Positions 11,432 through 24,000 of a DNA stretch of 64,000 nucleotides are shown here, in pieces (the stretch's first letter is position 1; every line of letters begins with the position of its first letter). Under the pieces are notes generated by a model, which ran no database searches, had not been told where the DNA came from, and was given only the letters and a program-made list of their open reading frames with translations. The DNA lies in contig LSAX01000001.1 of the NCBI GenBank assembly GCA_001557505.1, positions 930,001 through 994,000 of the forward strand, written 5' to 3'. This DNA is from Reticulascus tulasneorum. Taxonomy: Eukaryota > Ascomycota > Sordariomycetes > Glomerellales > Reticulascaceae. Position numbers and translations under genes: made by a program.

Positions 11432-14290
11432 GGGTTGGGTCGGATCACGGGTTGAGGTTGATGCATGGACTTGGAGACGCTCTGTATGATAGGTAGTTCG
11501 GTATTGCTAGTATTGATGTAGAAATGCTATCGGGAACGAGTCAGCTTGGTATGTCTGGCTTGGAATGCCTTGCTGTATTGATGCTGAAGCCGCAACGACC
11601 ATGATAGGCGTGAAGACTCTACCTGAAGCCATTCTAAAGGCCAGAGGCGAGCCCACCTCGGTCAGGATAATCTTCCTTCACTACTGTCGGGTATCTTGCT
11701 CGCTCTGTACTGTGTGAGCCATCTCTCTATCTCCGAGCCCCCCGTGGTTCGCCCGGAGTTGGAAAGCCTTCAAACAACCTGTTTTTGCACGAACAAGACA
11801 ATACAAGCCGCAGCACGGAGGCGAAGTGGCATCCAGCAGAGGTATTTTGCCCCGTTCCTATCGCTGGCGCTTCGTAAAGGCCATCCTGGAAGGAAGGAAG
11901 ACGTGGTCTCCAGGCGGACAGAGTGAGGTGAGTTGGCATGCTCATCCCCTGTCACTCACACCAAGGGAAGCTTCGCCCTGCTGGTTTGCGGCTTTGGTGT
12001 GCCTTCTGAGCATGCCCCCAGTAGATCGAGTGACAAAAAAACAGAGAATGCAGAACTTGAAGCAGTGAAGGCATCATGCCCGGCGGAAATACCATATCCT
12101 CGCGTGCGGATACCACATCGAGTTCCCTTAGGCGACACAACGTCCAGTGAAGTAAAGCCAGATGGACAGGGAGGTCAGACAGGAGGGCCAGTGAACTTGC
12201 ATGTCGAATTCCGCTGGGTCTGACAAGGAGGCGAGCGGAATACCGCCTATGTACGCGAGAGTTGGATGCACTGGAGCGTCCAACTGCCGTGTCTGCCAGA
12301 GAGTCGTACGCAAGATTCTGACTGCAGCTATAGATAGCGTTACCGCCCTAGCTCACCAGGGTCTGGACCTATCTATCTGATGGCCATAACATAAGCCCAT
12401 TCAATGAAGAAACGTGGAGACGTTTCGTTTGGGATTCGGATTCCTGGCCAGGCACAGATGAGGCAATCTGCTTCTCGGGAAGTTGCCCGAACATCCTCCG
12501 AGAGTTGGTGTGTGTGTGTGTGGGCATGGGTGCGGGTGCGAATCGACACGAAGAGGAAGCTGGCAAACCCGTAAATCGTTAAAGTGACATATCACAGATC
12601 TACGGCGACTGCAGACCAATTCGTCCCGGTCGCTCACGGTGGATGCTACACTACACTTAAAATTCTCTGGTGCCGGAGGATCTGGATGCTACCCAAACAC
12701 CCACGCCAGTTCTTGTACTGACTGTTGAGGCGGATTGAGCGTACTCGCAGACAGAGCCAAAGCTCGGACTCGGTCAGCGAAGCGCTGCGATGGATGCCCC
12801 GGAGACCCGGATGGGCATGATCCTTTGAATCCCACGACTGCGATAAAATGGGACCCATTTCAAGACGTCAGTAGGTTTCTGGGGTGCGGCTGGCCAGAAC
12901 TCGCCGTCTACATGGGTTTACGGTGGCAGTGGCAACCTGAAGTCCTGTCGTCTGAACTTAGGGGTACCTAACCCTGGACCATTCACCGGGAATGTGATGT
13001 TGGAGCCCGAAGATGGCCGGCGTCCCATGCAACCGGGAGTTTATTAGTCGGCGATCATTGTTACATGCTGCTGGAGGGCACGGAGGGTACAACGCATTGT
13101 CTGTTGGTTCATCCGTCTGTCTATATGCATACATAGGGTTGAGGGTAGGGCAAATGTCAATCACTCATCTCCTTCTCCACAGACTATCATGCGGCCCAGA
13201 CCAGACCGAGTACTAGTATTTGTATTTGCCCTGTGCTGCACCTCAGGCGACAAGGCGGCCAGGCACACGGGGGCAGGCATCGATAGCTTCGAAAGCTCGA
13301 TGCGCGCTCCCCCTTTCGTCCAGGCTAGCGAAGCACGTGATAGTCGGAGGATCAAATGAGGTGCATGAATTCATCATGCCTTGATCTCCACCCGGATCAG
13401 CCAATAATTCGTCACTTTCGATCCCCGCCGAAATTACAAAGTACCCAGAATTCTACCAGGGTCCAGAACACACCCCCGCCCTAGGAGTACCAATTGAGTA
13501 ATCCATCGTCGTAAGAGCGGAGGGACACGGCGCGCGGGTTGCGTGGTTTTGTGCAGGCCGGGGGAGGGCCAAGGGAAATAAAGACAGCTTTGCGTCATTC
13601 CGAGCCTGTCGATATGTTTTGGGCTTTGTCTTCCCTGGAACAGGAGGACCTGCAAGCCACCATCCGCCCAGAGTGTGATGTCAGCGCGTATTGAAAGAGG
13701 TGGCTCTCCCGACGTCGAAAGGCAAGCCAGGCGTGCGTGCCCAGAAAGTGCCAGGCAAGGGCAAGGGGGGCAGGACAAGTTGGTTCACGGGACAGTCGAA
13801 CGGAACCAGAGGATGAAACGGGATAGGCGGTAGAAGGTGATTAAGCGACCTTCTAGAAGCCTGCCGTGTGTGGCACAAATATAACTCTAGTTCTTATCCG
13901 GGGGCTGTCAGTGGCTGCAGTCGATGAAATTTGAACGAGGGAAACAATTGCGTTGGGGGCGCGGGGCTGTGTTTCAACTTGCATGGACTCGCTCAAGGGG
14001 ACTGATGAGGGGACAAGGACCTTTTCATTGATGCGAAACTCCGCTTTGCATTAATTACCTTGCAGTCAGATTGTGACGTAAATAGAGATTCCCGACAAAG
14101 AAGACATGGGGGGCAATAGCCATCATCATGGCAGGGTTGGATGGGATGCACACGAACCTTTTCGGACGGACGAGGAGGTTTGACTTACACATGATGCAGT
14201 GCGCTGATAAGTTGGATGCCAAACCGAAACATGAACCACTTTGGCTACAGCAGGTACGTATGTACAAAGAAAGATTGAAAGAAAGACAGG

Positions 14291-14291
14291 C

Positions 14292-14364
<73 letters not shown>

Positions 14365-14365
14365 C
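14291..14365. repeat. GACA tetranucleotide microsatellite
   Basis: About 18 near-perfect copies of GACA (read CAGA/GACA) run without interruption. A shorter run of the same unit lies near 14664-14680. Confidence 0.95.
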
Positions 14366-15782
14366 GCAGCCAGAACCCTCCAACTCCCAGAGCGCTCTAG
14401 TCCCATCAGTCCTGTCGCTCGGTCTTTTTCTCTGCATCGTATTTTACCTACCCGCCCCTGCATGGGCTCATGAACTTGACTGGTGATATGCCACGGCGGC
14501 GTGCTGATCTCTGCAGCATGAATGAAACACCGTACTCTCCTCTGTCTCTCTCTCTCTCTCTCTTCTCATCAATCTCTCCAGCCCGTTTCGCGGCGTAGAC
14601 CTGTCTGTGAGTATGGATTTGGATGTACGTCCGTATTGACGTCCATACTAACGGACGTATGTACAGACAGACAGACAGGTGGAGCCTGCCAATAAGCAGC
14701 CACAGCTTATGCGGATCGACCCTATTTTCGAACGAGACCCTATCGCAAGGTTACCACGATTAAAAGTGACCTACAGCAGAAACAACCCTACTGTCATACA
14801 TATGTATGTCGATCCGAGTGAGGCTGTATTTAACGACCTGACATCGAGTACCTCTGGTTTGAAAAGCACCCTTGCCTTGCCTTACCTTGTCTCTCGCCTT
14901 GCAAACTGCACCACGCCCCCCCAGAGACGGCATTTTCTCCCCTTTGAAAAAGGTCAGGTACCGGAGCCACCTTCCATTTCCGTGCAAAGCCCTGGGATCA
15001 TGGAGATTATTTCCAGCGGCACAGTTGCCGCCATTCTGGGGCTTTTAGGTTTTCATGTTCTGGTACGGACGGGGGTATAACGCGATTCTCTGCGCATCCC
15101 GCCCCAGCAGCATTGAATGTGGGTTTAATGGCCACCGCGCTCAGAGTACGTCGCATTTCGCATGACCTCCAATGTTGGGACGAACGGAGGAAACGTACCT
15201 TTAAAGGAATGGTATTGGTTTGTAAGAATAAGATGCAGCAGGTGACGAGCCCACAGCGAGGTGGCCAAGTGGGTATGCCAGGCCCTGCGCCTCGCTTGAT
15301 ATCTCGTGAGACCAGTTTCTGGAAATAGTTCCTTCGACAGAGAATTCATTACGGTTTTTCATTCCGACTCTCGTCAAGAATAGAAGGGCTTCGGGGGGGT
15401 AGTCAGACAAGGACAAGGACAAGGACAGGGGGCGAGGGGAGACTGATGGACAGTGCGCGAAGAGAGAAACTTGGGGCAATTCCGTAACCCCTCCTATCAC
15501 AGTGGTCTTCCCCGTCTGATGTGTGTCTCTCTCTCTCTCTGGGGCTTTCGCGCCTCTTTTACGCGAATCGACGAGTAAACCACTTCTGTCTGTTGCGGCA
15601 AATTCTGGGCTCTCGAGGGGAGGGCTTCTCAGGTGATACCCATAGGTAAGGTCGTCTTGGACAACCTCCCGTGCCGTGCACTAAATACGGGAATAACTTA
15701 ATCACGTAGGGTACATCCGTACCTTACCCACCTCTATTATACAATTTGGACCTCAACCCCCCACGCCAGCGTGCTTCCACCA

Positions 15783-15804
15783 CCCCCCCCCCCCCCCCCC
15801 CCCC
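15783..15804. repeat. 22-base C homopolymer
   Basis: Uninterrupted run of C on the + strand (G on the - strand), flanked by CA and GAAATC. It could form a quadruplex on the G strand; it is also a typical place for sequencing length errors. Confidence 0.9.
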
Positions 15805-17512
15805 GAAATCCCTCCCAGGGTTTCCCTCCACTCACGACCCATCAACCAGGAGTCCCCTCTGCCCAATTTCTCGTTCATTTCTGTGACACAACAGGATCGA
15901 AACTCTCTCACACTCATCACTCAAAAGCCTCTAGCACTGGAAGTGCAGCCACTCCACACGCCTGCGGTATATTCATAGGCGTATAGCTACTTTTACCAAC
16001 GCCTGCGTCGTGAACTAGTCACGACGGACAGTAATAATAACAACCATGACTGGCTCCCACCCCCCGTCGATGAGAAATATCATCAGGTCATCTGCACGGA
16101 CCGGCACACTGTACGTTCCACGTTTTTGTTTCAAGCAGCTAACGTAGTATGTCTCTCCTTCCGCGTAGCCGTCCTGTCCTGTCCAGACTTGTCTTGTCTG
16201 GCCGTCGTTCGGGTTTCAGCTGGCCCAGGACGACGATGGGCCACCGCACCGACGGGCAGATGCCACCGTACGTGATGGCTCCCTCTCGATGCGACCCTTT
16301 CCCACCCAGCCTAACCCGACACGTAGGTAGCTGCCTGCTATACGTACAGATTACAGTGTTGTGCATATCAGATGAAGAGGTTGAAGGCTGGCTCCGGTGC
16401 TCGGATCTGTCACAAGGGGGGCACTTTTGTTTGCCCACTGCCGACTTCTGTCAGATCTTGGCTGTGGTTTTTTCTCAGAGATTGCAGGGCAAGGCCTCGC
16501 GCGAGTGACGAGACAGGACAGCCATCTCAGCTTCTTCACACTACTGCGAGGCAGTGGTAAAGGGCCGGTTCGAGAGACGGCTCAGCTCCTACAGTGTAAG
16601 AATGAAGACATACATTACACCTACGTACGTAATTACTCACATTACATACACACATACTTTTTGCATACACTCATACACTCATACATATGGGACAGCTGTG
16701 CATTCCATTCGCTACATGTACGTGAATTACGTCGTACCTGCCTGCTCCTGACATTCGCGACGGCCCAAAAGGGGTTCCATCGCATCATCTCACCACTGAT
16801 CAACGTCAGGGAACTCCGTCGAGAACCACAGATGAATGGCATTATGTATGTAGGGATGATGGCGGGAACCGAGATGGGGAGGGGGGAGGGAACACCACAT
16901 AACTTAGCTGGGGCTAGTCCCCCTCTCGTCCAGCGCGCCAGTGCAGGGTTGATAGTGTTTGCCCTCCTGCAACTCTCACTGGTCACGCAGCCCTCCTCTT
17001 TTCATGTAAGTTATGACTTGGGGACGAAGCAAGTCCACTTTCGTGTCGACTTTTCCTGTGTGGTTTCTCGGCTCACGGAGACATTTCTACATGAGGTACT
17101 GTACATAACCTACATACCTCGTACAGCCAGGACTATGGGGGGAACTTTGGCAACCAGTATTTTGCCCTATTTCTTTCCTTCAACCACTGCACACCTCTTT
17201 TTCCCTTTTTTTTATCTTTTCCTTTTTCTTCTCTCTCCTTCTCCATCGCCCTTATCATGCTGGCAAGACTGTTCGAACACAGTGGCGTGTGGCGCTAGAC
17301 CTCACTTGTCCACGCCGTCGATGGGCAGCCCCCCCAAAACCTATCGAACATCCGGAATCGCCGCCCAGGATGTGTACAACTCCCGTGCCCTGAAGCCTCT
17401 GACTGGCTGATGACCGCAAAAACTACCCCCTGGACTTTCCATCTGGGCTTCCATCGCAGAGCCGTGGCTGATACAGCCCATGACCGCCAACCAAGCCTGA
17501 TCCCACTCTCCG

Positions 17513-17538
17513 CCCCCCCCCCCCCCCCCCCCCCCCCC
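17513..17538. repeat. 26-base C homopolymer
   Basis: Second and longest uninterrupted C run in the region, 1.7 kb from the first and in the same orientation. Confidence 0.9.
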
Positions 17539-17737
17539 AGGCCAGGGTCGGTGGCTCGCTTTTTTGCATAGATTTGGGGGGTTCCTAGCACACACCCAGG
17601 AAAGTATTTGCATTTTGTGCCAGGATGAGCGCTGCTCCCTTTTTCCCTGGATGTGCGCCATCCCCTCCCTCTCCACTGCCTAGGTATCATGGCAACCCCA
17701 GCAGCCAGGAGAAGGGGAGAGAGAGAGAGGAGAGGAA

Positions 17738-17771
<34 letters not shown>

Positions 17772-18867
17772 CAAGAAGCAAGAACTGGGCAAATAGCTTA
17801 AACTGCGTGAACTACTAGGTAGACTAGGTAGACAAGAGCATGAGCAGAGAAAAATCCTCCAGCGAACCCGTTCGTTTTCGCAGTTATCCGTCGCATCCCC
17901 CGTCGCATCCACTTACTGCCTTGCCCCCCCTTCTCGCCCCCCTCTGTAATCCAATCGATCTCCATCCCATCACGTCGAGTCTCCGACGGCGAAAAGGCAA
18001 TCTGCCATTTGGTCTTTGGCAGGTTCGGGGCTCTCGACGACAAAGAACAAAGACGTAAAGCGGGCTCATCACTTGGACAGCAGCAGGAGCAGCAGCAGCC
18101 CGCACGGGATCCTAGCCGAACTCCGAGGACCACGACCCAGCCCCCAGCTCGTTGTACCACTGTCACCCTGCGGACGGATAAGTCAAACGTATTAACTGAA
18201 CTACCCTACCATACGAAGTGCATAATTACTGTATGTACGAGTGAGTGTACACAGGGCCTTTCTTCATTACTGCTAGGCAGTTGGGAGAACGGAGGCGGAA
18301 GGCCAAACGCTCTGCCGTTTCTCTCACTCCCTCTCACTCTCTCCTCTCCCCCTCCCACCCCCCCAAAACCGATTAGTTACATACATACACATACATACAT
18401 ACCTGCCCAGTTTCCTGGGTTCGAGATTCGAGGTCGAACGCGACATTTGACCCAGAAAATCTCGGTTCCCTGACCTGACGCCTCCCCTCCACCCTCCACC
18501 ACCCCCAACCCACATCCAGCCCGCGGTGCCAGGCTCTTGGTGCGCAATTTTCCGTCAAAACGCAAATCCATCACCACATCATATCCCCACGCAATCGCTC
18601 TTCTTAACCCAGCTCTTATTCATTTTTTCCCCCCTACGTCTCCTTCTGCCGCAAGGCTCGACCTCCAGTTCTTGCACGCCCGCACTAGTGATAGATCCCG
18701 CATCGGATTAGCTACCTGGATGCAGGTCCAGTCGACGAGCCTCTCCTTAAGGCCCTGATAGCTGCTGATAATACGTCGGGGCGTCCCCAAATACATACAT
18801 ACCTTGCCCTTCGCTTTTTTATCTATCCTGAGCCGATACATACTTGGCTACGCTAGATCCTCACACG

Positions 18868-18880
18868 CCCCCCCCCCCCC
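18868..18880. repeat. 13-base C homopolymer
   Basis: Third C run, about 330 bases before the start codon at 19208, probably within the promoter or leader of that gene. Confidence 0.85.
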
Positions 18881-19207
18881 TCGTTATCGTTCAGTCTCAT
18901 CTTGTCGTCCTCTCTCCTCTCCTCTCGATCCCGCCGTCGCGCCATATCCCAGGGCCCCCAGTCGCCCTGGTATCCATTTACTATCGTCTCACCCACCACC
19001 GAACCCCCGACTGGCCTTACAATACGCTCCTTTTCCCCTTCCCACTCTTTCGCGCAAACCTGACGCTGCCTCTCTCTTTCGCCACCACCCAAACGTTCTT
19101 TACCCCCTTCGAATCCGGCTGAGGTCCAGTCTCATCAACTTCCCGCTGCCAATTCATCTCGTGATAGTCTACGATTCTAGACGACCTCGACAGAACTTGG
19201 CCGGGAA

Positions 19208-21061
19208 ATGTCGGCAAATCCATGGCCTGGGGCCGACGGCTCCTCGCAGCCGCCGCCACCACCGCCGATGGTTCAGGACACGGCTCTCGATCGGCAAATG
19301 ATCAATCATCTCGTGAACCGATACACACCCGACCAGCTCGCGCGTCTATTACAGGAGGCTCGCACCCCTCGTGAGTATTTTAGCTCGAAGTCTCGGCCGC
19401 TTCCTAACTCCAGACCAGAATCAGATGCCGCATCCATCGTGTCGTCGGCGCAATCCTCGGTTATTTCTGATGACCCAGCCAGCGTCTGGGACACGCAGAG
19501 TGTGCGATCTTTCTCTGATACGACTTCGATCACCGGCAGCATCATCTCAAATGTCTCTAGAGGGACTGCAAAATTACTGAGTCGGCGGAATGGGAGCAGT
19601 AGTACGGCTGCGGCCCAGGCACAGGCGTCGCAGCAAGTGTCGCAGGTAGAGCAAGAGACGCAGTCGTGGAATGGTATTGATGTCGCCACCCAGCCGAACC
19701 CAGCACCCGACGCGGCTTCGACAACCTCAGGCGCTTCCAAGCAAAAGGGCGCTTTCATGTGTGGATTCTGCAAGGAGGAGGAGATCTTGAAGACCTGCAC
19801 GAGGAAGAACGACTTGAAGCGCCACATCGAGGATTTCCACAACGTCAACGCGCAATGGTTCTGCCGCCACCGAGGATGCCAGATGGTTTTCGACTGGCAA
19901 GGTGCGTACAAGACGCATCTGAAGCAGGCACACGGTGGCTCGAGGATGTCGTTGGATGAGGCCAAAGTCAACCTGTGTCCGCAGGTCGTCTTCGCCTGTG
20001 GGTTCGAGAACTGCCTTCAAGTCTTTGAAGCACCTGGTGATGCCGACGCCCAGTCGACATTCAAGGAATATGTCAGCCATGTCGTGAAGCACTTTGACGA
20101 GGGTTCCAACAGCGGCGATTGGTCGTACTCGGCTAGGATACGAAACCTGTTGCGACAAACTCAGATCCACGCCTCGTGGACCGAGTCGATATGGAACGAA
20201 GCGGCTCGAGACCACCTGCGATGGAATCCACAGAACACGGGCATTCTGAGGAAGAGGCTAGAATGCCGCCACGTTGGCGATATAAAGCTGCTAATACAGT
20301 ACGCGTTTATACTCGGCTCTGAACCGACCGGCATCAGAAAGTTCAGAGAAGACTTCATAACGCCTATCGCGGATACGTGCACCATGAATATGCCGGGCCA
20401 CAAAACTCGCCATCAACCGGTAGCGGCACAGGAAGTAGGGGACCCCTTCTCCTTCAGGATATCGCGCGGCACGAATCCCGCCCTCGCCGCATACCTCGCC
20501 TCGCAGCGAAAGGTATATGTACCGCGGCAGAAGCCCATACGTCCCCCGCAGCTCCATCAAACGAGAGCACCCCCGCCGACGTCGAACCCAATGGCCAGCC
20601 ATAATACGCTGGCCCACTCACAAACTTATCCACACGGGCAACAGCACCAACAGCACCAACATGTCCAATCTCACACTCAACATCACCATCAACATCAACA
20701 ACACTCTCAACCGCACTCGCATAATCCCACGCAAGGCCACTTCTTCGCCAGCATCCCGGAGGTACCACCGTCGTCGCCACTATACGAGCACAACGGGGCC
20801 CAGCCATTCAGCCCTACGAACAGCATTCTTCATCAGAACGGAATCATCGCCGATGACCTCCAGAGCTTGAGGACAATGGCCAGCGGGACACCAGAGCCGT
20901 CGGATGTCGAGATGCACGACACGGGCATGATGCCGGATTTCTCTGCCTCGTACCCAACACAAAGTCTGCACTCTCCCGCACATTCGAACATGGGCAGCCC
21001 TTCCATGTCCGAACACCCGAACCCCTTCTACCACGATGATCAAGCCCCTCACGCCTACTGA
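19208..21061 (+). CDS. C2H2 zinc-finger protein, paralogue A
   Basis: ATG at 19208; the frame is open to 21061 (617 aa unspliced). Bases 19371-19418 look like a 48-nt phase-1 intron (GTGAGT donor, CTAAC branch, CAG end) whose removal gives 601 aa. In unspliced numbering the finger block spans about residues 185-242: C185-x2-C188 with H206 and H211, then C219-x4-C224 with H237 and H242. It is followed by CPQVVFACGFENCLQVFEA and a helical block with LLRQTQIHASW and LECRHVGDIK. The N-terminus is Pro- and Ser-rich; the C-terminus is low-complexity with a His/Gln tract, as in many fungal regulators. Likely nuclear and DNA-binding. It is paralogous to the gene at 25530. Targets are unknown. Confidence 0.9.
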   Translation: MSANPWPGADGSSQPPPPPPMVQDTALDRQMINHLVNRYTPDQLARLLQEARTPREYFSSKSRPLPNSRPESDAASIVSSAQSSVISDDPASVWDTQSVRSFSDTTSITGSIISNVSRGTAKLLSRRNGSSSTAAAQAQASQQVSQVEQETQSWNGIDVATQPNPAPDAASTTSGASKQKGAFMCGFCKEEEILKTCTRKNDLKRHIEDFHNVNAQWFCRHRGCQMVFDWQGAYKTHLKQAHGGSRMSLDEAKVNLCPQVVFACGFENCLQVFEAPGDADAQSTFKEYVSHVVKHFDEGSNSGDWSYSARIRNLLRQTQIHASWTESIWNEAARDHLRWNPQNTGILRKRLECRHVGDIKLLIQYAFILGSEPTGIRKFREDFITPIADTCTMNMPGHKTRHQPVAAQEVGDPFSFRISRGTNPALAAYLASQRKVYVPRQKPIRPPQLHQTRAPPPTSNPMASHNTLAHSQTYPHGQQHQQHQHVQSHTQHHHQHQQHSQPHSHNPTQGHFFASIPEVPPSSPLYEHNGAQPFSPTNSILHQNGIIADDLQSLRTMASGTPEPSDVEMHDTGMMPDFSASYPTQSLHSPAHSNMGSPSMSEHPNPFYHDDQAPHAY

Positions 21062-24000
21062 TCCGCATTCATCCAATATCACACCACACCGAAGCCCGAT
21101 CATCGTGCCCTAATCTGTATTATTAATGTATCAACACAAACCCAAAAAAGCCAACAGCTAGTCTCGCACAAGAGATATATTCTTTCACATTTATTCCCTT
21201 ACCTATACGAACACATATATACCCGACAATAAAATATCGACGGCAATTTCTTCTTTCCTTTGGAAATCCCTTTTTTTTTCCTTCTTCTTTTTCATTCTTT
21301 AACTTACCAACCTTACGAGTCTCATGAAGGGACGGACGGAAGACGAACGGAAGGCGAACAAGGCCTTGTAACATTACGGCGGGACATCTCCTCGGCAGGA
21401 GATAGGCCTGGGTAGGCACAATCGGAGGGTGGAACGGGAGGAAAAGAAAGGGAAGAGATCTGGGGAGAAGAAGGGGTTACAGGATCTCTGGGCGTTATGT
21501 ACTCTACATTACGCATTATACCCATTTGGTGAAATAGAGCGGGCGTGTTCCTGGTGCAGTCTTGTTCAGAGTTGTGATTGATAAACGATGACCGCCATCC
21601 CACCAAGTGATGACTGAGAGCGATACAAAGCATGATACTACTCAACCAGCTGCTGGATGGCACACTTATAGGACTCATCAATGTCAAGGTACATGGGTTT
21701 CGCGTTTGTCAATGGTGGCCCTGGATTCGCTGTGTTCAAACACACAGCGATATCTTGCCGACTTGGTTCAACTGCGTCAGGAACAGTGAAGCGGGATGCA
21801 TCCCGCTTCCTATTCTCCTGGATGGCACTACTTACGACGTCCTCAACACCGGTTCGAAAGACGACGATGCATATCACGAAGCTCTGGGCACTGCATGGGC
21901 TGTCTGATGCTACAAAGTTGCACGCACACCAGCACCACGAGTCCTCGAGTGGCGGATCACGCCATGGCCGCTTCGCGGCACCAGCCCTATCTGCCTTACA
22001 TCTACGCCCACTTTGACAAATCAGGAATGTTTTCGATATCAAGGAGACCTAAAGCCGACTGGATCAGACAAGGCTGTGTGCCGCTGCACGGGTATTCTTG
22101 GGTGGTGGTGTGTGGGTTGATTGGCAGGTAGCGACGGATCTGAGGGCCAGCTGAGCTGACCAAAGTTTTGTTTCGGAAGGTAGCATCGGCCGGCTGGACG
22201 GTTTACAGTCGAGGACGTTGAAAGGCAATATGTTGCTCTTACCCTTATTGTATTATGGTGACCTGGAATGGCTAAGCCCAGGAGTCTCGCTCATGGTCTA
22301 GTCTGTTGTCTGCTTACATATCTGCACCACCCCCCATCTCGCAGCTCCAGCGGATACCTAACTGTGGGCTGCCTCTTGTCCGCTTGAACTTTCCATTCTT
22401 CTGCAAGAGCCCTCTCGCTGTCTGTTCCATTGATGAAGTATTCTGGGACTAATGGCCGCAGCGAAAAGTTCCCCCATACTGGTAGTGGCGGCTAGACTTC
22501 AAGCATGGCCGGCCCAAACAATCGAGGATCCTCCGCTAGCTAGCGACGACTGCAGTGATCTGTGTGACAGACCGTGATGTCTTGGTTTTTCTTGGCCATT
22601 TCCAAGATGCCCAGAGTCTGGCCAAGCTAAGAAGCGTTGCCAAGAGACAAGGCCCAGAGAACAGACGGCACGGAACCGATGCACAAGTCGCACTCTGATA
22701 CTCAACACCAAACCCGTTGGACAAAAATGGCTTGTTCGCTTTATCAGCTCGTTTACCTAGCTACGGACGGCACTCGCCAATTAGGGGGGCATTTTTCATT
22801 TGCCCGTGGGCTACTACGGAAGGATCAGCAAAGACAGCGACGATTGTTTAGGTTTCTATCCAGATCTGGAGTGTCCTCCGACGTGAGATATCAGCTAAGG
22901 CAGAAACTCCTGCCTCCCCTACTGCAGAGCACGAAGGTGGAATGACGACATGAATAGTCTCAACAAAACTGCAAGGTGCGAACGACGCGGAACATGACCC
23001 CAGGCCGCGGGGATCAACCAGGATCCTTGCTTCTCGAATGTTTGTAGAAGATTAGACCTCTCCGGGGAAGCGGTGTGGACACGTCTCAAGCCCATGCAAT
23101 GAGGGGGTGCAGCTGTCGAAGATCTCCGTCTCAAGGCGCCCACCACGTGGCACCGTCACCCCCAATTTTTATCCCGCCCTGCAGACGGGTCTGGGACATT
23201 GTCTCTAGCGGTTAGAGATGAGATTCGCAAATCTGATTGAGGTTACGTTCGAGGTCGCGGGAGACGGAGCTGTGGACCCGCCTATCTCTAGCTGCTTCAA
23301 ACGCTGCTGTAAGGACGGGGTTGTAGACCTTTCTGGGGTGGTATTGTGGGAGGGGAGGAGACTCTGTCTCTCTCGCGCTTTCTTAGGGCCTATGCGCCAG
23401 ATTCGATGACGAGATTGGTTGTTCGCTTGTGTTGTCGCTGGTGGTGATCGGGGAATCTGGCATCACTGGTAAGGCTGCCGTGGCCTAGTTTCCCCACGAG
23501 CTCCCATTTAGCGGGTGGTTAGGTGTACCTTTACGAGGGATACGTCTCTCTTCCGGTGAATACGAATCCTTCCTTAAATGCCTGTGATAACGCTGGATCT
23601 CAGCGTGCACAATGTCTCGATTGCGTAAAAACTTTCCGTGTTCACCCCCCGGGAGTACGGTGATACAAAGTGATGGCAGGGAAGCCTTCCAGGGAGGGAG
23701 ACAGCCTTCAGGTCGGAGGACAGCCCGTTCAGGTCGGATGTCAGCCACTTCAGGTTGGAGGAGAGCACAGCTGTTCGCTCTGGGATGGACACATCCATAC
23801 GTAAGACGTCCAAGTCGCATGCCTCATGTCGTCCAAAGGGGGTCATCTCAGGATAGATTAGTGGATGTTACAGCGCTGCTAAGGTCGGGACGGCGCCTCG
23901 GGTCCGGCTCGCCTGCCTATTTCAGTGGGTCTTTCCGCTGTAATCTGTTCCAACAAAGGGGATGATCCCGCACTGACCCCTGCTGAAAACAGAGGACGGG

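Larger units (their letters stand above)
11432..19207. other. 7.8-kb gene-free region upstream of a zinc-finger gene
   Basis: No coding gene could be supported. The region holds a GACA microsatellite, C homopolymers of 22, 26 and 13 bases, GA- and CT-rich tracts, a GAA-rich run near 17735-17770, several TACGTA/TACATA-rich patches and two copies of the motif CTAGGTAGA near 17815-17830. The last kilobase or so is strongly pyrimidine-rich and probably contains the promoter and a long leader of the gene at 19208. Long gene-free 5' regions are common ahead of fungal regulators, so a complex promoter or a non-coding transcript is plausible but not shown. Confidence 0.55.

Noticed and set aside
14291..14365. 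Possible CRISPR-like repeat array
   Set aside because: It is a simple tetranucleotide repeat without spacers, in a eukaryotic genome.
14126..14437. Frames encoding SVCL or QTDR repeats
   Set aside because: They are translations of the GACA microsatellite, open in all frames for that reason alone.
14679..15080. 133-codon open frame downstream of the microsatellite
   Set aside because: No coding signature beyond length, and it lies in gene-free low-complexity DNA.
17295..17912. 205-codon open frame on the minus strand
   Set aside because: Composed of poly-Gly, poly-Leu and poly-Ser from the C run and GAA tract; low-complexity artefact.
19306..19971. 221-codon open frame opposite zinc-finger paralogue A
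   Set aside because: Antisense shadow of a well-supported gene; its product is Cys/Leu-rich noise.
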